In this document: one piece after another, positions 45,265-53,941 of the stretch | Layout of the letters: each line of letters begins with the position of its first letter | Numbering within the stretch: the first letter of the stretch is position 1 | DNA from: an uncultured Methanobrevibacter sp. | GTDB taxonomy: Archaea; Methanobacteriota; Methanobacteria; Methanobacteriales; Methanobacteriaceae | Assembly (NCBI GenBank): GCA_900318035.1 | Contig: ONJC01000015.1 | Span: 54,312 to 118,311 of the forward strand | Reading direction: 5' to 3' | DNA: 64,000 bases | Made by a program: the position numbers and the translations under genes | The notes under the pieces: generated by a model | The model's input: the letters and a program-made list of their open reading frames with translations, nothing else | Databases searched by the model: none | Told to the model about the DNA's origin: nothing

Positions 45265-46197
45265 CTAATTTTCTTTTCTCTCTTTAATCATTTTTAATAG
45301 TTCTTTTGAATTTTCAAATTCTTTCAGTTCCCATGATTTTATAACTGGTATTGTGCCTATTGACTCTTTTATTTTATCATTGTTGATTATAAATACTGGT
45401 TCTGATGTTGTAACCATTGATAAGTCTTTCAATGGGATTGCCATTCTTTTTAAAGTTTTTTCGGTTCTGTTTTTTTCGATATTTGCCATTAATGGTGAAT
45501 CTTTATCTGAAGTTTTCATTTTTGCAACGGCATCAAATGGGCTTTTGGTGGTGGATAAAACGCCATATCCCAGTTTTGACAAATCATTAACATCATCACT
45601 GTATTCTATGCCATCTTTTTGAGGCTGTTTTAATAAATCGATGTCCAGGGTAACTTTTGTATTGAGTATTTCTTCCAATATCATTGCAGTTTCGGTATTT
45701 GCGCGAACGATACCATTTTCATATTTGTACATTGTTGCACGTGAAACATGGGCGAGACTTGCCAAATCTTTTAAAGACATTGAATATTCTTCTCGGTATT
45801 GTTTTATCACATTACCGTCAATCTTAACGAAATATCCTCCACGGTCCGCCAATATTTCCGGATATTCATTATAGATAATCATGTTTTTAAATGTTTCAAA
45901 ACCTATGGTAGGAATATCATATCTCTCATAGACCACTCCCTCTTCAAGCTGGCCGTTTCTTGACTTTTCACCGATGATGATCGGTGAAGCTAAAAATATG
46001 TTGGCCAGTTGCTTCATTTCATAGGCATTATGTTCATTAATGCTGTCAATGTTTAAAAAAGTTTTCAGAAGTAGGATTAACAGGTTTTTTCTTGCTACCA
46101 AATCAAATGAGCCCTGTTCGTATATGTCAGAGGTTTTATAACCCTGTGATTTTAGTAATTGTTCTATCTGCTGTAACAAGTTTCCACGAGTAAACAT
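45265..46197 (-). CDS. Archaeal HTH (XRE/Cro-type) transcriptional regulator, COG1395-like
   Basis: A 310-residue regulator. An N-terminal nuclease-like alpha/beta part (GNLLQQIEQLLKSQGYKTSDIYEQGSFDLVARK) precedes a Cro-type helix-turn-helix at about 130-180 (YREEYSMSLKDLASLAHVSRATMYKYENG), then a C-terminal domain ending in a basic helix. This layout is the conserved archaeal COG1395 group, of unknown regulon. Divergent from tiaS with a 70-base spacer that contains a TATA-like TATATATTG. Confidence 0.88.
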   Translation of the reverse strand: MFTRGNLLQQIEQLLKSQGYKTSDIYEQGSFDLVARKNLLILLLKTFLNIDSINEHNAYEMKQLANIFLASPIIIGEKSRNGQLEEGVVYERYDIPTIGFETFKNMIIYNEYPEILADRGGYFVKIDGNVIKQYREEYSMSLKDLASLAHVSRATMYKYENGIVRANTETAMILEEILNTKVTLDIDLLKQPQKDGIEYSDDVNDLSKLGYGVLSTTKSPFDAVAKMKTSDKDSPLMANIEKNRTEKTLKRMAIPLKDLSMVTTSEPVFIINNDKIKESIGTIPVIKSWELKEFENSKELLKMIKERKEN

Positions 46198-46267
46198 TGA
46201 ATTGCCTCTATTGATTAAACTATATATTGTTATAACTATAATATCTTATATATTTAAGGTGATTTAA

Positions 46268-47518
46268 ATTAATGTTTTACATATTGGAATAGATGATACT
46301 GATTCTCCGGATGGAATGTGCACAACATTCCTTGCAAGCCAGGTGATTAATAAACTAAATGAAAATGGCATTGAACTTTTGGATTATCCTAGATTAATCA
46401 GGCTGAACCCTTTTGCAAGATTCAAGACTCGCGGTAATGGTGGGGTTAGCTTAAAAATAGAAAATGATGATAAAGCAGTTTTGGCTCGTGAAATCGTTTT
46501 GGGCGAAGTTGAAAAATTATCCATGTTTGACTGTGACAACACAAATCCCGGCGTCATTTTTTATGAAGGCGAAATAACAGAAGAAATGCAGGATTATGCC
46601 TTTAGAGCGATTTATGAATTCATCACAATCGAAGAGGCAGAAAATTTCGCAAATGATGTCGGTTGTGAAATTCACAAATTCAAAAAGGGAAGGGGAATTA
46701 TAGGGTCTATTGCAGCCATCAGCCTTCCGTTGTCCGATTACACTTTTGAATTGCTTGCATATAGGGCTCCTGAAAATTATGGGACTAAAAGACAAATTGA
46801 TTATGAATCCGTTTATGACATGGATAAGAGGACATTTCCCGACACCTTTGAGAATATTGACTATGGGGAAAACTACATTGCCATTGAACCTAAAACACCA
46901 TGCCCCGTTTTATATGGAATCAGGTCCAACACCGTTGAAGCTTTAAAGACTGCAAAAGAAATAGTCAAAGTCAATGAACCTATTGTGGATTCATGTATTT
47001 TCAAAACAAACCAGCACACAGATATGCATATTCAAAAAACTCCGGACATTGCATCCATGAAACAGTTCGGATGCTATGAGGTCACAGGTGAGGTTAAAAA
47101 CAGGCCTAAGGTCATTGACGGCGGGCACATGTTTTTCCATATCATGGATGAATCTGGTGAAATAGAATGCGGTGCATATGAGCCGACAAAAAATTTCAGG
47201 AATGTTGTCTCTGATTTGCGTTCTGGTGATGTTATAAGGGTATTTGGCGGAATTGGTGAGCAGAATACTTTTAATATTGAAAAATTTCAGGTTCTCAAAT
47301 TAAACGATGTTGAATATAGAAATCCAATTTGCGAATGCGGAAAAAGAATGACCTCTGCAGGTAAAAACAAGGGATTCAAATGCAAAAAATGTGGCAGGAA
47401 AATAGAATCTGATGAAAAAGTTCCTATTATAATCAGTCGTAATTTAAAAAACTCTCAATTTTACGAAACACCGGTTTCTGCAAGGAGACATCTTTCAAAA
47501 CCGCTCTGTAGAATGTAA
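46268..47518 (+). CDS. tiaS: tRNA(Ile2) 2-agmatinylcytidine synthetase
   Basis: TiaS attaches agmatine to C34 of tRNA-Ile2 so that it reads AUA. The frame begins (after an upstream stop at 46265) with NVLHIGIDDTDSPDGMCTTFLAS, the diagnostic N-terminal motif, then PRLIRLNPFARFKTRGNGG, a ferredoxin-like domain, an OB-fold and a C-terminal zinc ribbon with two CxC/CxxC pairs. No ATG, GTG or TTG is available before the IDDTDS motif. A GGTGAT site at 46258-46263 points to ATT at 46268 as start, which gives 416 residues. Starting at the first ATG (46316) would remove the essential motif. Confidence 0.9.
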   Translation: MNVLHIGIDDTDSPDGMCTTFLASQVINKLNENGIELLDYPRLIRLNPFARFKTRGNGGVSLKIENDDKAVLAREIVLGEVEKLSMFDCDNTNPGVIFYEGEITEEMQDYAFRAIYEFITIEEAENFANDVGCEIHKFKKGRGIIGSIAAISLPLSDYTFELLAYRAPENYGTKRQIDYESVYDMDKRTFPDTFENIDYGENYIAIEPKTPCPVLYGIRSNTVEALKTAKEIVKVNEPIVDSCIFKTNQHTDMHIQKTPDIASMKQFGCYEVTGEVKNRPKVIDGGHMFFHIMDESGEIECGAYEPTKNFRNVVSDLRSGDVIRVFGGIGEQNTFNIEKFQVLKLNDVEYRNPICECGKRMTSAGKNKGFKCKKCGRKIESDEKVPIIISRNLKNSQFYETPVSARRHLSKPLCRM

Positions 47519-47666
47519 TATAAATAAAATACTTATTTTTATTTTTTTTAATTAAAAATAATCTTTTTATAGCCTGTTTTTATCGTTCACTTTTTGTGAA
47601 ATATTTTTTAATTTATAACGATTTTTATTCGTATTTTTAGAACTTTTGAGAACTAAATCATACTAA

Positions 47667-47675
47667 TTTATATAG
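47667..47675 (+). promoter_or_regulatory. TATA box of the DUF3100/carboxylate operon
   Basis: TTTATATAG lies about 40-60 bases before the candidate starts of the first DUF3100 gene. A start of transcription near 47697-47700 is expected, just before the small hairpin at 47702-47718. Confidence 0.5.
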
Positions 47676-47701
47676 TACTTATTTTAAAGTAAAAATTAAT
47701 T

Positions 47702-47718
47702 AACACACTTATTGTGTT
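47702..47718 (+). promoter_or_regulatory. Palindrome AACACA-5-TGTGTT in operon leader
   Basis: A perfect six-pair dyad with five-base loop right at the expected transcript start. It could be an operator for a dimeric repressor or a 5' hairpin. It includes the TTG start candidate at 47712. Confidence 0.4.
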
Positions 47719-48626
47719 GGGCGGGAGAGGGTATTATTTCAAATAATGATAATGAGACGAAAGAGATTCAACATATATATCGTAATAAGACCGATAAGCG
47801 TATTTTAAAGAAAAATCCCTGGAAGGATTATGGTTTACATTTGTCTGTGCTTCTTTTGGTAATTATTGCGGAATTAATCGGGCCAATTGAAATAAATCTG
47901 ACAAAAGGTGTTACAGTTTCAATAATGCCTTTGCTCTATACTATGGTTTTAGGACTGATTTTTTATCTTGCAAAACCGATTAAATGGATTCAAAGAAAAC
48001 AATCTCGTGTTGCTGAAGGAGCAATGATGCTTTTTATTGGAGTCTTAATAGCTAAATTAGCTGTTTCCAGCGGACAATCAATACATTTGATTTTTGAAAT
48101 GGGTCCTGCTTTGATCTTACAGGAATTGGGTCACCTTGCCACAATATTTATAGCACTTCCTGTTGCATTGCTTTTAGGATTTAAAAGAGAGACAATCGGC
48201 ATGACAAATTCTATTGGTCGTGAACCTGAAGTTGCCGTTGTTGTTGATAAATACGGGTTCAATTCTCCGGAATCAAGAGGAATTTTTGCCTTGTTTATTG
48301 TCGGAACAATAATAGGAACAGTATTCATTAGCTTTTTGACAAGCATATGTGTTTCTGTTTTGCCTTTGCATCCTTATGCTTTTGCCATGGCAAGTGGTGT
48401 AGGCAGTGCCAGTATGAATGCAGCATCTTTAGGGCCTACTCTTGCGGCATTTCCTAGTTTGGAAACAAGCATTGAAGCATTTGCAGGATTCAGTAATCTG
48501 CTTTCATTTTCTATTGGAATTTACATTGTGATTTTCATTGCCTTGCCTCTGACAGAAAAATTATATGGATTTTTAGAGCCAAAAATCGGTAAAAAAGATG
48601 TAGTCAATCAGCAAGGAGGAAAATAA
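47712..48626 (+). CDS. DUF3100-type membrane protein, large subunit, copy 1
   Basis: A polytopic membrane protein of about 300 residues. A conserved cytoplasmic N-terminus (HIYRNKTDKRILKKNPWKD) precedes several helices; conserved parts are GPALILQELGHLATI, GMTNSIGREPEVAVVVDKYGFNSPESRG and ASGVGSASMNAASLGPTLAAFP, typical of DUF3100. Function is unknown; its glycine-rich re-entrant-like segments suggest a transporter. The start is uncertain: TTG 47712 precedes the GGGAGAGGG site at 47723-47731, while only ATT codons (47733, 47736) follow it. The small partner gene starts on the next base after the stop. Confidence 0.75.
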   Translation: MCWAGEGIISNNDNETKEIQHIYRNKTDKRILKKNPWKDYGLHLSVLLLVIIAELIGPIEINLTKGVTVSIMPLLYTMVLGLIFYLAKPIKWIQRKQSRVAEGAMMLFIGVLIAKLAVSSGQSIHLIFEMGPALILQELGHLATIFIALPVALLLGFKRETIGMTNSIGREPEVAVVVDKYGFNSPESRGIFALFIVGTIIGTVFISFLTSICVSVLPLHPYAFAMASGVGSASMNAASLGPTLAAFPSLETSIEAFAGFSNLLSFSIGIYIVIFIALPLTEKLYGFLEPKIGKKDVVNQQGGK

Positions 48627-49115
48627 ATGGTGGATTTTATCGATGGTGCAGAAAACGTTTCTGTTCATGGAATCTTTAACTGGATTTTGCTATTGGCAAT
48701 ATTTTCGATTATCACAGTTGTTGGTAACTATATTGGCTATAAACATCCTATTGCCGATTCTCTGGTGGGTATGGCAATGCTGTCCCTCATTACATTGTGT
48801 GGGGTTTGGATGGAGAGGGAACTTCCGTTTAACATTTCCTCCATTATTTACATTAGCGTAATCGGTATTGTTTTGGCTTTTCCTAGCATGCCCACCTCCG
48901 GCGTGTTGCTGCATTATGTTTCTCAAGTTGAACTTTTATCCATCGTCACTGTTTTTTTAGCTTATGTCGGTATAGGCATGGGTAAAAGTTGGAATGAGTT
49001 TAAATCTCTTGGATGGCGTGCAATCATCGTAACCGTTTTGGTTATTGCATCTACATATCTGGGATCTGCTGTTGTTGCCCATATTATTTTGGTAATGACT
49101 GGTGTTCCAGTTTAA
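48627..49115 (+). CDS. Small membrane partner of DUF3100 protein, copy 1
   Basis: A 162-residue protein with about five helices (IFNWILLLAIFSIITVVGNYIGYKHPIADSLVGM, then ISVIGIVLAFPSMPTSG and FLAYVGIGMGKSWNEFKSLGWRA). Not recognised by name. Always in the same order after the large protein here, with an AAGGAGGA site inside the end of that gene, so a two-subunit membrane complex is likely. Its paralog follows 1.5 kb downstream. Confidence 0.75.
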   Translation: MVDFIDGAENVSVHGIFNWILLLAIFSIITVVGNYIGYKHPIADSLVGMAMLSLITLCGVWMERELPFNISSIIYISVIGIVLAFPSMPTSGVLLHYVSQVELLSIVTVFLAYVGIGMGKSWNEFKSLGWRAIIVTVLVIASTYLGSAVVAHIILVMTGVPV

Positions 49116-49252
49116 ATTTTTTCTTATTTTGTGAAATAGTATTACAATTTTTTATCTGTTTTTTTCACATTTAGTGTTATTTTTAAATTTGAATGATATT
49201 AATTTAAATATTATGTTTTAAGTAATTAATATTATACAGATGTAAATTCATA

Positions 49253-50152
49253 TTGCCTGGGGAGTGGATTTTTATTCCGGATAAGGATGGCCAGATAGAG
49301 CATATTTATCGTGAAAAAACTGATAAACGTATTTTAAAGAAAAATCCTTGGAGAGATTTAAGGTTACATGGTACAGTACTTGTTTTAGTAGTCATTGCTG
49401 AGCTTATAGGTACAATCAGGATTCCAATTACTAAAGATGTTGCCATCACAATAATGCCTTTGATTTACACTATTATTCTGGGTCTTGCATTCTATCTGGT
49501 AAAACCGATTAAATGGATTCACAGAAAACAGGCACGTATTGCTGAAGGGGCAATGATGCTTTTCATCGGTGTTTTGATTGCAAAGCTGGCAGTTTCCAGT
49601 GGCCAGTCAATAAGCTTGATTTTTGAAATGGGTCCCGCTTTGATTTTACAGGAACTGGGGCATTTGGCAACAATTTTAGTTCTTCCGATAGCATTGCTTT
49701 TAGGATTTAAAAAGGAAGCCATCGGTATGACAAATTCCATCGGAAGGGAACCGAACGTTGCAGTTGTCGTTGACAAATATGGATTCAATTCTCCAGAATC
49801 ACGTGGAGTATTTGCAATTTTCATCATCGGAACTGTAATAGGTACAATATTTATCAGTTTCCTTGTCACATTCTCTTTGTCCTTCATACCTCTGCATCCA
49901 TATGCATATGCTATGGCAAGTGGTGTGGGCAGTGCCAGTATGAATGCGGCAGCTATTGGACCAACCCTTGCGGCATTTCCTGGTTTGGAAACACAAATCG
50001 AAGCATTCGCAGGATTCAGTAATTTGCTTTCATTCTGTGTTGGTATTTACATAGTTATATTCATAGCATTGCCATTGACAGAAAAAATATACAACTGGCT
50101 TGAACCTAAAATTGGAAGGGAAGCCTTAGTGCCAGAAAAGGAGGATGAATAA
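49253..50152 (+). CDS. DUF3100-type membrane protein, large subunit, copy 2
   Basis: A close paralog of copy 1 over its full length (shared HIYREKTDKRILKKNPWRD, GQSISLIFEMGPALILQELGH, GMTNSIGREPNVAVVVDKYG). The N-terminal few residues differ. TTG 49253 comes just before a GGGGAGTGG site; after the site only ATT codons (49268, 49274) are in frame before the conserved part, the same situation as in copy 1. Its stop overlaps the small partner by one base. Confidence 0.75.
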   Translation: MPGEWIFIPDKDGQIEHIYREKTDKRILKKNPWRDLRLHGTVLVLVVIAELIGTIRIPITKDVAITIMPLIYTIILGLAFYLVKPIKWIHRKQARIAEGAMMLFIGVLIAKLAVSSGQSISLIFEMGPALILQELGHLATILVLPIALLLGFKKEAIGMTNSIGREPNVAVVVDKYGFNSPESRGVFAIFIIGTVIGTIFISFLVTFSLSFIPLHPYAYAMASGVGSASMNAAAIGPTLAAFPGLETQIEAFAGFSNLLSFCVGIYIVIFIALPLTEKIYNWLEPKIGREALVPEKEDE

Positions 50153-50643
50153 TGCCTGATTTAATAGACGGCTCTGAAAATGTATCTGTTCACGGTATCT
50201 TCAATTGGATTCTGCTGTTGGCCATATTTTCAGTCATTACTGTGATTGCCAATTATCTGGGTTATAAGCATCCTATAGCAGATTCATTGGTTGGTATGGG
50301 CATACTTTCATTCATCACACTTATAGGCGTATGGCTTGAAAGGGAACTTCCATTCAATATCTCATCAATTCTATATATCAGCGTAATAGGCATTTTAATA
50401 GCGTTTCCGGGCATGCCGACATCTGAAGTGGTTCTGTATTATGTTTCAAAAGTTGAACTTCTAGCTATTGTAACCGTATTTTTAGCTTATGTTGGTATTG
50501 GAATGGGTAAAAGCTGGGATGAATTTAAGGCATTAGGTTGGAGAGCAGTTGTAATAACCGTTCTGGTAATTGCAGCAACTTATTATGGTGCAGCTATTGT
50601 AGCACATATTGTTCTTGTTTTAACCGGTGTTCCGGCAGCATAA
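50152..50643 (+). CDS. Small membrane partner of DUF3100 protein, copy 2
   Basis: A 163-residue paralog of the small subunit at 48627-49115, with the same five-helix layout (VSVHGIFNWILLLAIFSVITVIANYLGYKHPIADSL; FLAYVGIGMGKSWDEFKALGWRA). The start overlaps the large-subunit stop. About 70 bases separate it from the MmgE/PrpD gene. Confidence 0.75.
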   Translation: MPDLIDGSENVSVHGIFNWILLLAIFSVITVIANYLGYKHPIADSLVGMGILSFITLIGVWLERELPFNISSILYISVIGILIAFPGMPTSEVVLYYVSKVELLAIVTVFLAYVGIGMGKSWDEFKALGWRAVVITVLVIAATYYGAAIVAHIVLVLTGVPAA

Positions 50644-50712
50644 ATTCTTTTTTTAAATTTCATAAGTTAACTATTTAACACTATTTTTACATATATTATA
50701 GTTAGGTGTTTT

Positions 50713-52119
50713 ATGTTTTTAAAAAATATTTCTAAATTTATTTCAAACTATCGTTATGAACAGGCAACTGTGGAATCCATCACCACTGTAAAAGCTGCTT
50801 TTTTAGATTTTTTTGGAGTAACCTACAGGGGAGCAGATGAGGATGCTTCAAAAATAGCTTTTAATACAGTTGAAGAAATATTTTCAGGAAACTTTAATCT
50901 AAATTTAAAAGCTTCAGTTATAGGAAGAAATCTAAAAACCAACATGCTGAGTGCCGCCTTTTTGAATGGTGTTTCAGCCCATGTTTTGGAGTTGGATGAT
51001 GGTCATAGAGGTGCTCAAATCCATTTGGGATCCGTTATTTTCCCGACTGCACTGGCAATTTCTGAAAGTTTCGACTTAAGCGGAAAGGAATTCCTGGAAG
51101 GGGTCATTGTAGGTTATGAAGTAGGGATTCTTCTTGGAAAAATTGTAAATCCCAACCACAGGAACAGAGGATTTCATACAACTGGAACTATAGGGGCCTT
51201 TGTTGCAGGTACTGTTGCTTCAAAATTATTAAAACTTGATGAGGAACAAATCTTAAATGCACTTGGTTTATGCGGAACTCAATCTGCAGGACTTCTGGAA
51301 TCTGACCATGGAGGATCTATGGGCAAATCCCTGCATGTGGGAAAAGCTATCTATAATGGTATGCTGTCAGCATTTCTTGCAAGAAATGGTTTTACCGGAA
51401 GCGGAACAATTTTTGAAGGAAAGGAAGGATTTTTGAAAACCATGGTCTATGGTAATGATTATAATGTTGAAGATTTCTCATTCGAAAATGTCTTAAAGGA
51501 GATTGGAAAGGTAAGGGTTAGGGACATTTACTTTAAAAAGTATCCGTTTTGCAGACATATTCACTCATCCATCGACACTGCCCTGAAGCTGAAGGCGAGC
51601 ATAGGCGATGAATATGACCACATTGAAAACATCGCCGTCAAGACATATGATATTGCCGCCGAACATGATAACTTCAATCCTAAAAACATCGAGGAGTTAA
51701 GGCAGTCACTGCCTTATGCAGTTGCGATTTCCCTTGTGGTTGGTGAGGTTACTGTCGATGACATCAATCAGCTGATTGAATACGGTCTTTTGGATAACTA
51801 TTCTACTGTCGATAAGGTAAACAGCATCAAAAATCTTGCAAGCCGGATGATAATCCTTTCTGATGATAAGTTAAATGAGCTTTATCCAGACAAAAGGCCG
51901 TCAAATGTAATTATCAAATTGGACAAGACATTCAGAAATGGTGTGTTCCAAAATATCACATTGCTTCCTAAGGGAGATTTTGAAAATCCGTTTAAATTAA
52001 GCGAATTAATTGATAAATTCAAAGCCAACAATCCTCTTTATGATATAAGAAATCTCACGGTAATCGATTCTATTGAAGAGTATTCCATGAAATATGTGGT
52101 TCAAAAATTAAATGAGTAG
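50713..52119 (+). CDS. MmgE/PrpD-family protein
   Basis: A 468-residue member of the family that holds 2-methylcitrate dehydratase PrpD and cis-aconitate decarboxylase. Seen: AFLNGVSAHVLELDDGHRGAQIHLGSVIFPTALA, GTIGAFVAGTVASKLLKL, and ESDHGGSMGKSLHVGKAIYNG, then KKYPFCRHIHSSIDTAL. These cover both the helical and the lid domain. The reaction is probably hydration/dehydration or decarboxylation of a tri- or dicarboxylate. Six bases separate it from the next gene in a four-gene block of enzymes that all handle carboxylic acids. Confidence 0.88.
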   Translation: MFLKNISKFISNYRYEQATVESITTVKAAFLDFFGVTYRGADEDASKIAFNTVEEIFSGNFNLNLKASVIGRNLKTNMLSAAFLNGVSAHVLELDDGHRGAQIHLGSVIFPTALAISESFDLSGKEFLEGVIVGYEVGILLGKIVNPNHRNRGFHTTGTIGAFVAGTVASKLLKLDEEQILNALGLCGTQSAGLLESDHGGSMGKSLHVGKAIYNGMLSAFLARNGFTGSGTIFEGKEGFLKTMVYGNDYNVEDFSFENVLKEIGKVRVRDIYFKKYPFCRHIHSSIDTALKLKASIGDEYDHIENIAVKTYDIAAEHDNFNPKNIEELRQSLPYAVAISLVVGEVTVDDINQLIEYGLLDNYSTVDKVNSIKNLASRMIILSDDKLNELYPDKRPSNVIIKLDKTFRNGVFQNITLLPKGDFENPFKLSELIDKFKANNPLYDIRNLTVIDSIEEYSMKYVVQKLNE

Positions 52120-52125
52120 GTTATT

Positions 52126-53028
52126 ATGGATAGAACAAAGGAATTTTTAAAAAAGATTGGGATTGAAGAGACTTTCAGTGATTTCAAATCATCCAAGCGG
52201 TTTGATGATGGGGGACAGTATCGTTTTGAGGTTCCGGGAATCCAGTCTCCGAATACAATGAAAACTCTTTTAATCGAATCCCGCAAGCATGATGTTTTTA
52301 TCCATAGGGTTACTCAAACTAAGGGGATAATGCTTTTAAGCGATGATGAAATAATGTCGATGGTTAATCTGGCCAAGGATTATGGCTGTGAGCTGTTTTT
52401 ATCAGTAGGTCCGAGGGCAACATATGATACCTCAGCAACTGTCCATACTGCTGAAGGAAGCAGAATAGGCTACAGGCTTAGAGGTTATGATAATCTTGTT
52501 TATGCAATTGAAGATGTAAAAAGGGCATGCGAGCTCGGAGTTAGAGGAATTCTTTTATATGATGAGGGACTGCTTTGGACCTTAAATAAGATGAGGGCTG
52601 AAGGTGAAATTCCCAAAAATACTCATTTTAAATTATCTGCTCATGCAGGCCATTCTAATCCTGCAGCTGCAAAACTGCTTGAAGAAAACGGTCTGAATTC
52701 TTTAAATCCTGTCAGAGACCTTCAAATTCCAATGATTGCAGCCATCAGAAATGCAGTGGACATGGCAATTGACCTTCACACTGAAAATCCAAAGTCCACC
52801 GGCGGATTCATCAGGCATTATGAGGTGCCGAAATTCATTGATGTTGCAGCACCCGTTTATCTAAAAACAGGCGGTTCCGTTGCGGCCAATCATAACTGGG
52901 ATACAACTGAAAAAGAAGCAAAAGCCCGTATAAAACAGGTTCTTCTTGTTAAAAGAATGATTGAAAGCTATTGTCCAGAGGCTATTGCATCTCCAAGTCA
53001 GAGTAATGATTTATCTGTTCCCGAGTGA
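52126..53028 (+). CDS. TIM-barrel protein of the type labelled peptidase U32
   Basis: A 300-residue protein: GGQYRFEVPGIQSPNTMKTLL, HRVTQTKGIMLLSDDEI, LFLSVGPRATYDTSATVHTAEGSRIGYRLRG, ELGVRGILLYDEGLLW, KLSAHAGHSNPAAAKLLEENG. These are conserved-looking TIM-barrel loops that recall proteins commonly labelled U32 peptidase. I see no U32 collagenase/RlhA-type signature and the context (carboxylate enzymes) argues for a metabolic role, possibly a lyase or hydroxylase. Its stop TGA lies inside the GTGATT site of the next gene. Confidence 0.6.
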   Translation: MDRTKEFLKKIGIEETFSDFKSSKRFDDGGQYRFEVPGIQSPNTMKTLLIESRKHDVFIHRVTQTKGIMLLSDDEIMSMVNLAKDYGCELFLSVGPRATYDTSATVHTAEGSRIGYRLRGYDNLVYAIEDVKRACELGVRGILLYDEGLLWTLNKMRAEGEIPKNTHFKLSAHAGHSNPAAAKLLEENGLNSLNPVRDLQIPMIAAIRNAVDMAIDLHTENPKSTGGFIRHYEVPKFIDVAAPVYLKTGGSVAANHNWDTTEKEAKARIKQVLLVKRMIESYCPEAIASPSQSNDLSVPE

Positions 53029-53032
53029 TTTT

Positions 53033-53905
53033 ATGGAGATTATAGAAGAGATTTCTAAAAGCATTATAGATGCATCAACCACACTGACTGGGGATAAATT
53101 GGTTGCGCTTGAAAATGCAATCGAAATTGAGGATAATGATAATGCACGCTGGGCTCTCTTGCAAATCCTTGAAAACTATAAGGTTGCCCAGAAAACCAGA
53201 TTTCCCCTATGTGATGATACTGGAATTCCACATGTAATCATTGAAGCGGGCTGTGAAAGGGAAATTACCGGAGACTTATTAAATAACATTCATGAAGGAA
53301 TAGCCTTAGGTTTGAACAATCTTCCTGCAAGGCCAATGGCAGTAAAGGGAAATGAAGTTCAAAGAGTAGAACAAAGCATTGGATTATATGAAAAACCGGG
53401 AATGCTCAGACCGGCTTCCATTTTGATAGATTGTGCAAATGACGAATCCACATATAAAAGGGAAATATCTCCCGATACTTTGAATCTGCACTTCATCCTT
53501 GAAGGGGGAGGCCCTGAAATCAGAGCAAAAACATATAGGGTTTACCATAAGAGATCTTTTAAAAATGTCATCGATACTGCAATCGATTGGCTGAGTGATT
53601 CTCTTAATCTGCTTGGATGCACTCCGTCTATTCCGTCAATAGGAATTGGAAGAACCCACTATGAAGCCAATGCGTTACTTTTAAAATCAGTTGCATACGG
53701 TAATTTGACCAATCAAAGCGGCACTGAAAGATACGTGAATTCAAGATTGAATGATACCGGAATAGGACCGTTGGGCTTCGGTGGAAAAACTACAGTTTTG
53801 GGTTCTTATGTTAATGTAGGTAATCAGAGGGCAAGCGGTGTTAGGATTGTTGCGGTAAGACCGTCATGTTTTGTCGAACCTCGAGTAGCAACATTAAAAT
53901 TATGA
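53033..53905 (+). CDS. Class I fumarase alpha-type (Fe-S hydro-lyase) subunit, orphan
   Basis: A 290-residue protein of the alpha half of [4Fe-4S] class I fumarase/L-tartrate dehydratase. The three cluster cysteines can be placed: FPLCDDTGIP, LLGCTPSIPSIGIG and VAVRPSCF; the catalytic GGKTTVLG segment is also present. ATG 53033 is chosen over 52961 because it follows GTGATT and keeps the family N-terminus. No beta subunit follows, unlike a normal fumarase operon. It may hydrate or dehydrate a hydroxy-dicarboxylate or tricarboxylate made by its neighbours. Confidence 0.85.
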   Translation: MEIIEEISKSIIDASTTLTGDKLVALENAIEIEDNDNARWALLQILENYKVAQKTRFPLCDDTGIPHVIIEAGCEREITGDLLNNIHEGIALGLNNLPARPMAVKGNEVQRVEQSIGLYEKPGMLRPASILIDCANDESTYKREISPDTLNLHFILEGGGPEIRAKTYRVYHKRSFKNVIDTAIDWLSDSLNLLGCTPSIPSIGIGRTHYEANALLLKSVAYGNLTNQSGTERYVNSRLNDTGIGPLGFGGKTTVLGSYVNVGNQRASGVRIVAVRPSCFVEPRVATLKL

Positions 53906-53941
53906 ATTGAACATATTACATATTAACAATTAAAAAGGTAC

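Noticed and set aside
52961..53032. N-terminal extension of the fumarase-like protein from ATG 52961
   Set aside because: It would overlap the U32-like gene by 68 bases and adds residues foreign to the family; ATG 53033 has its own GTGATT site.
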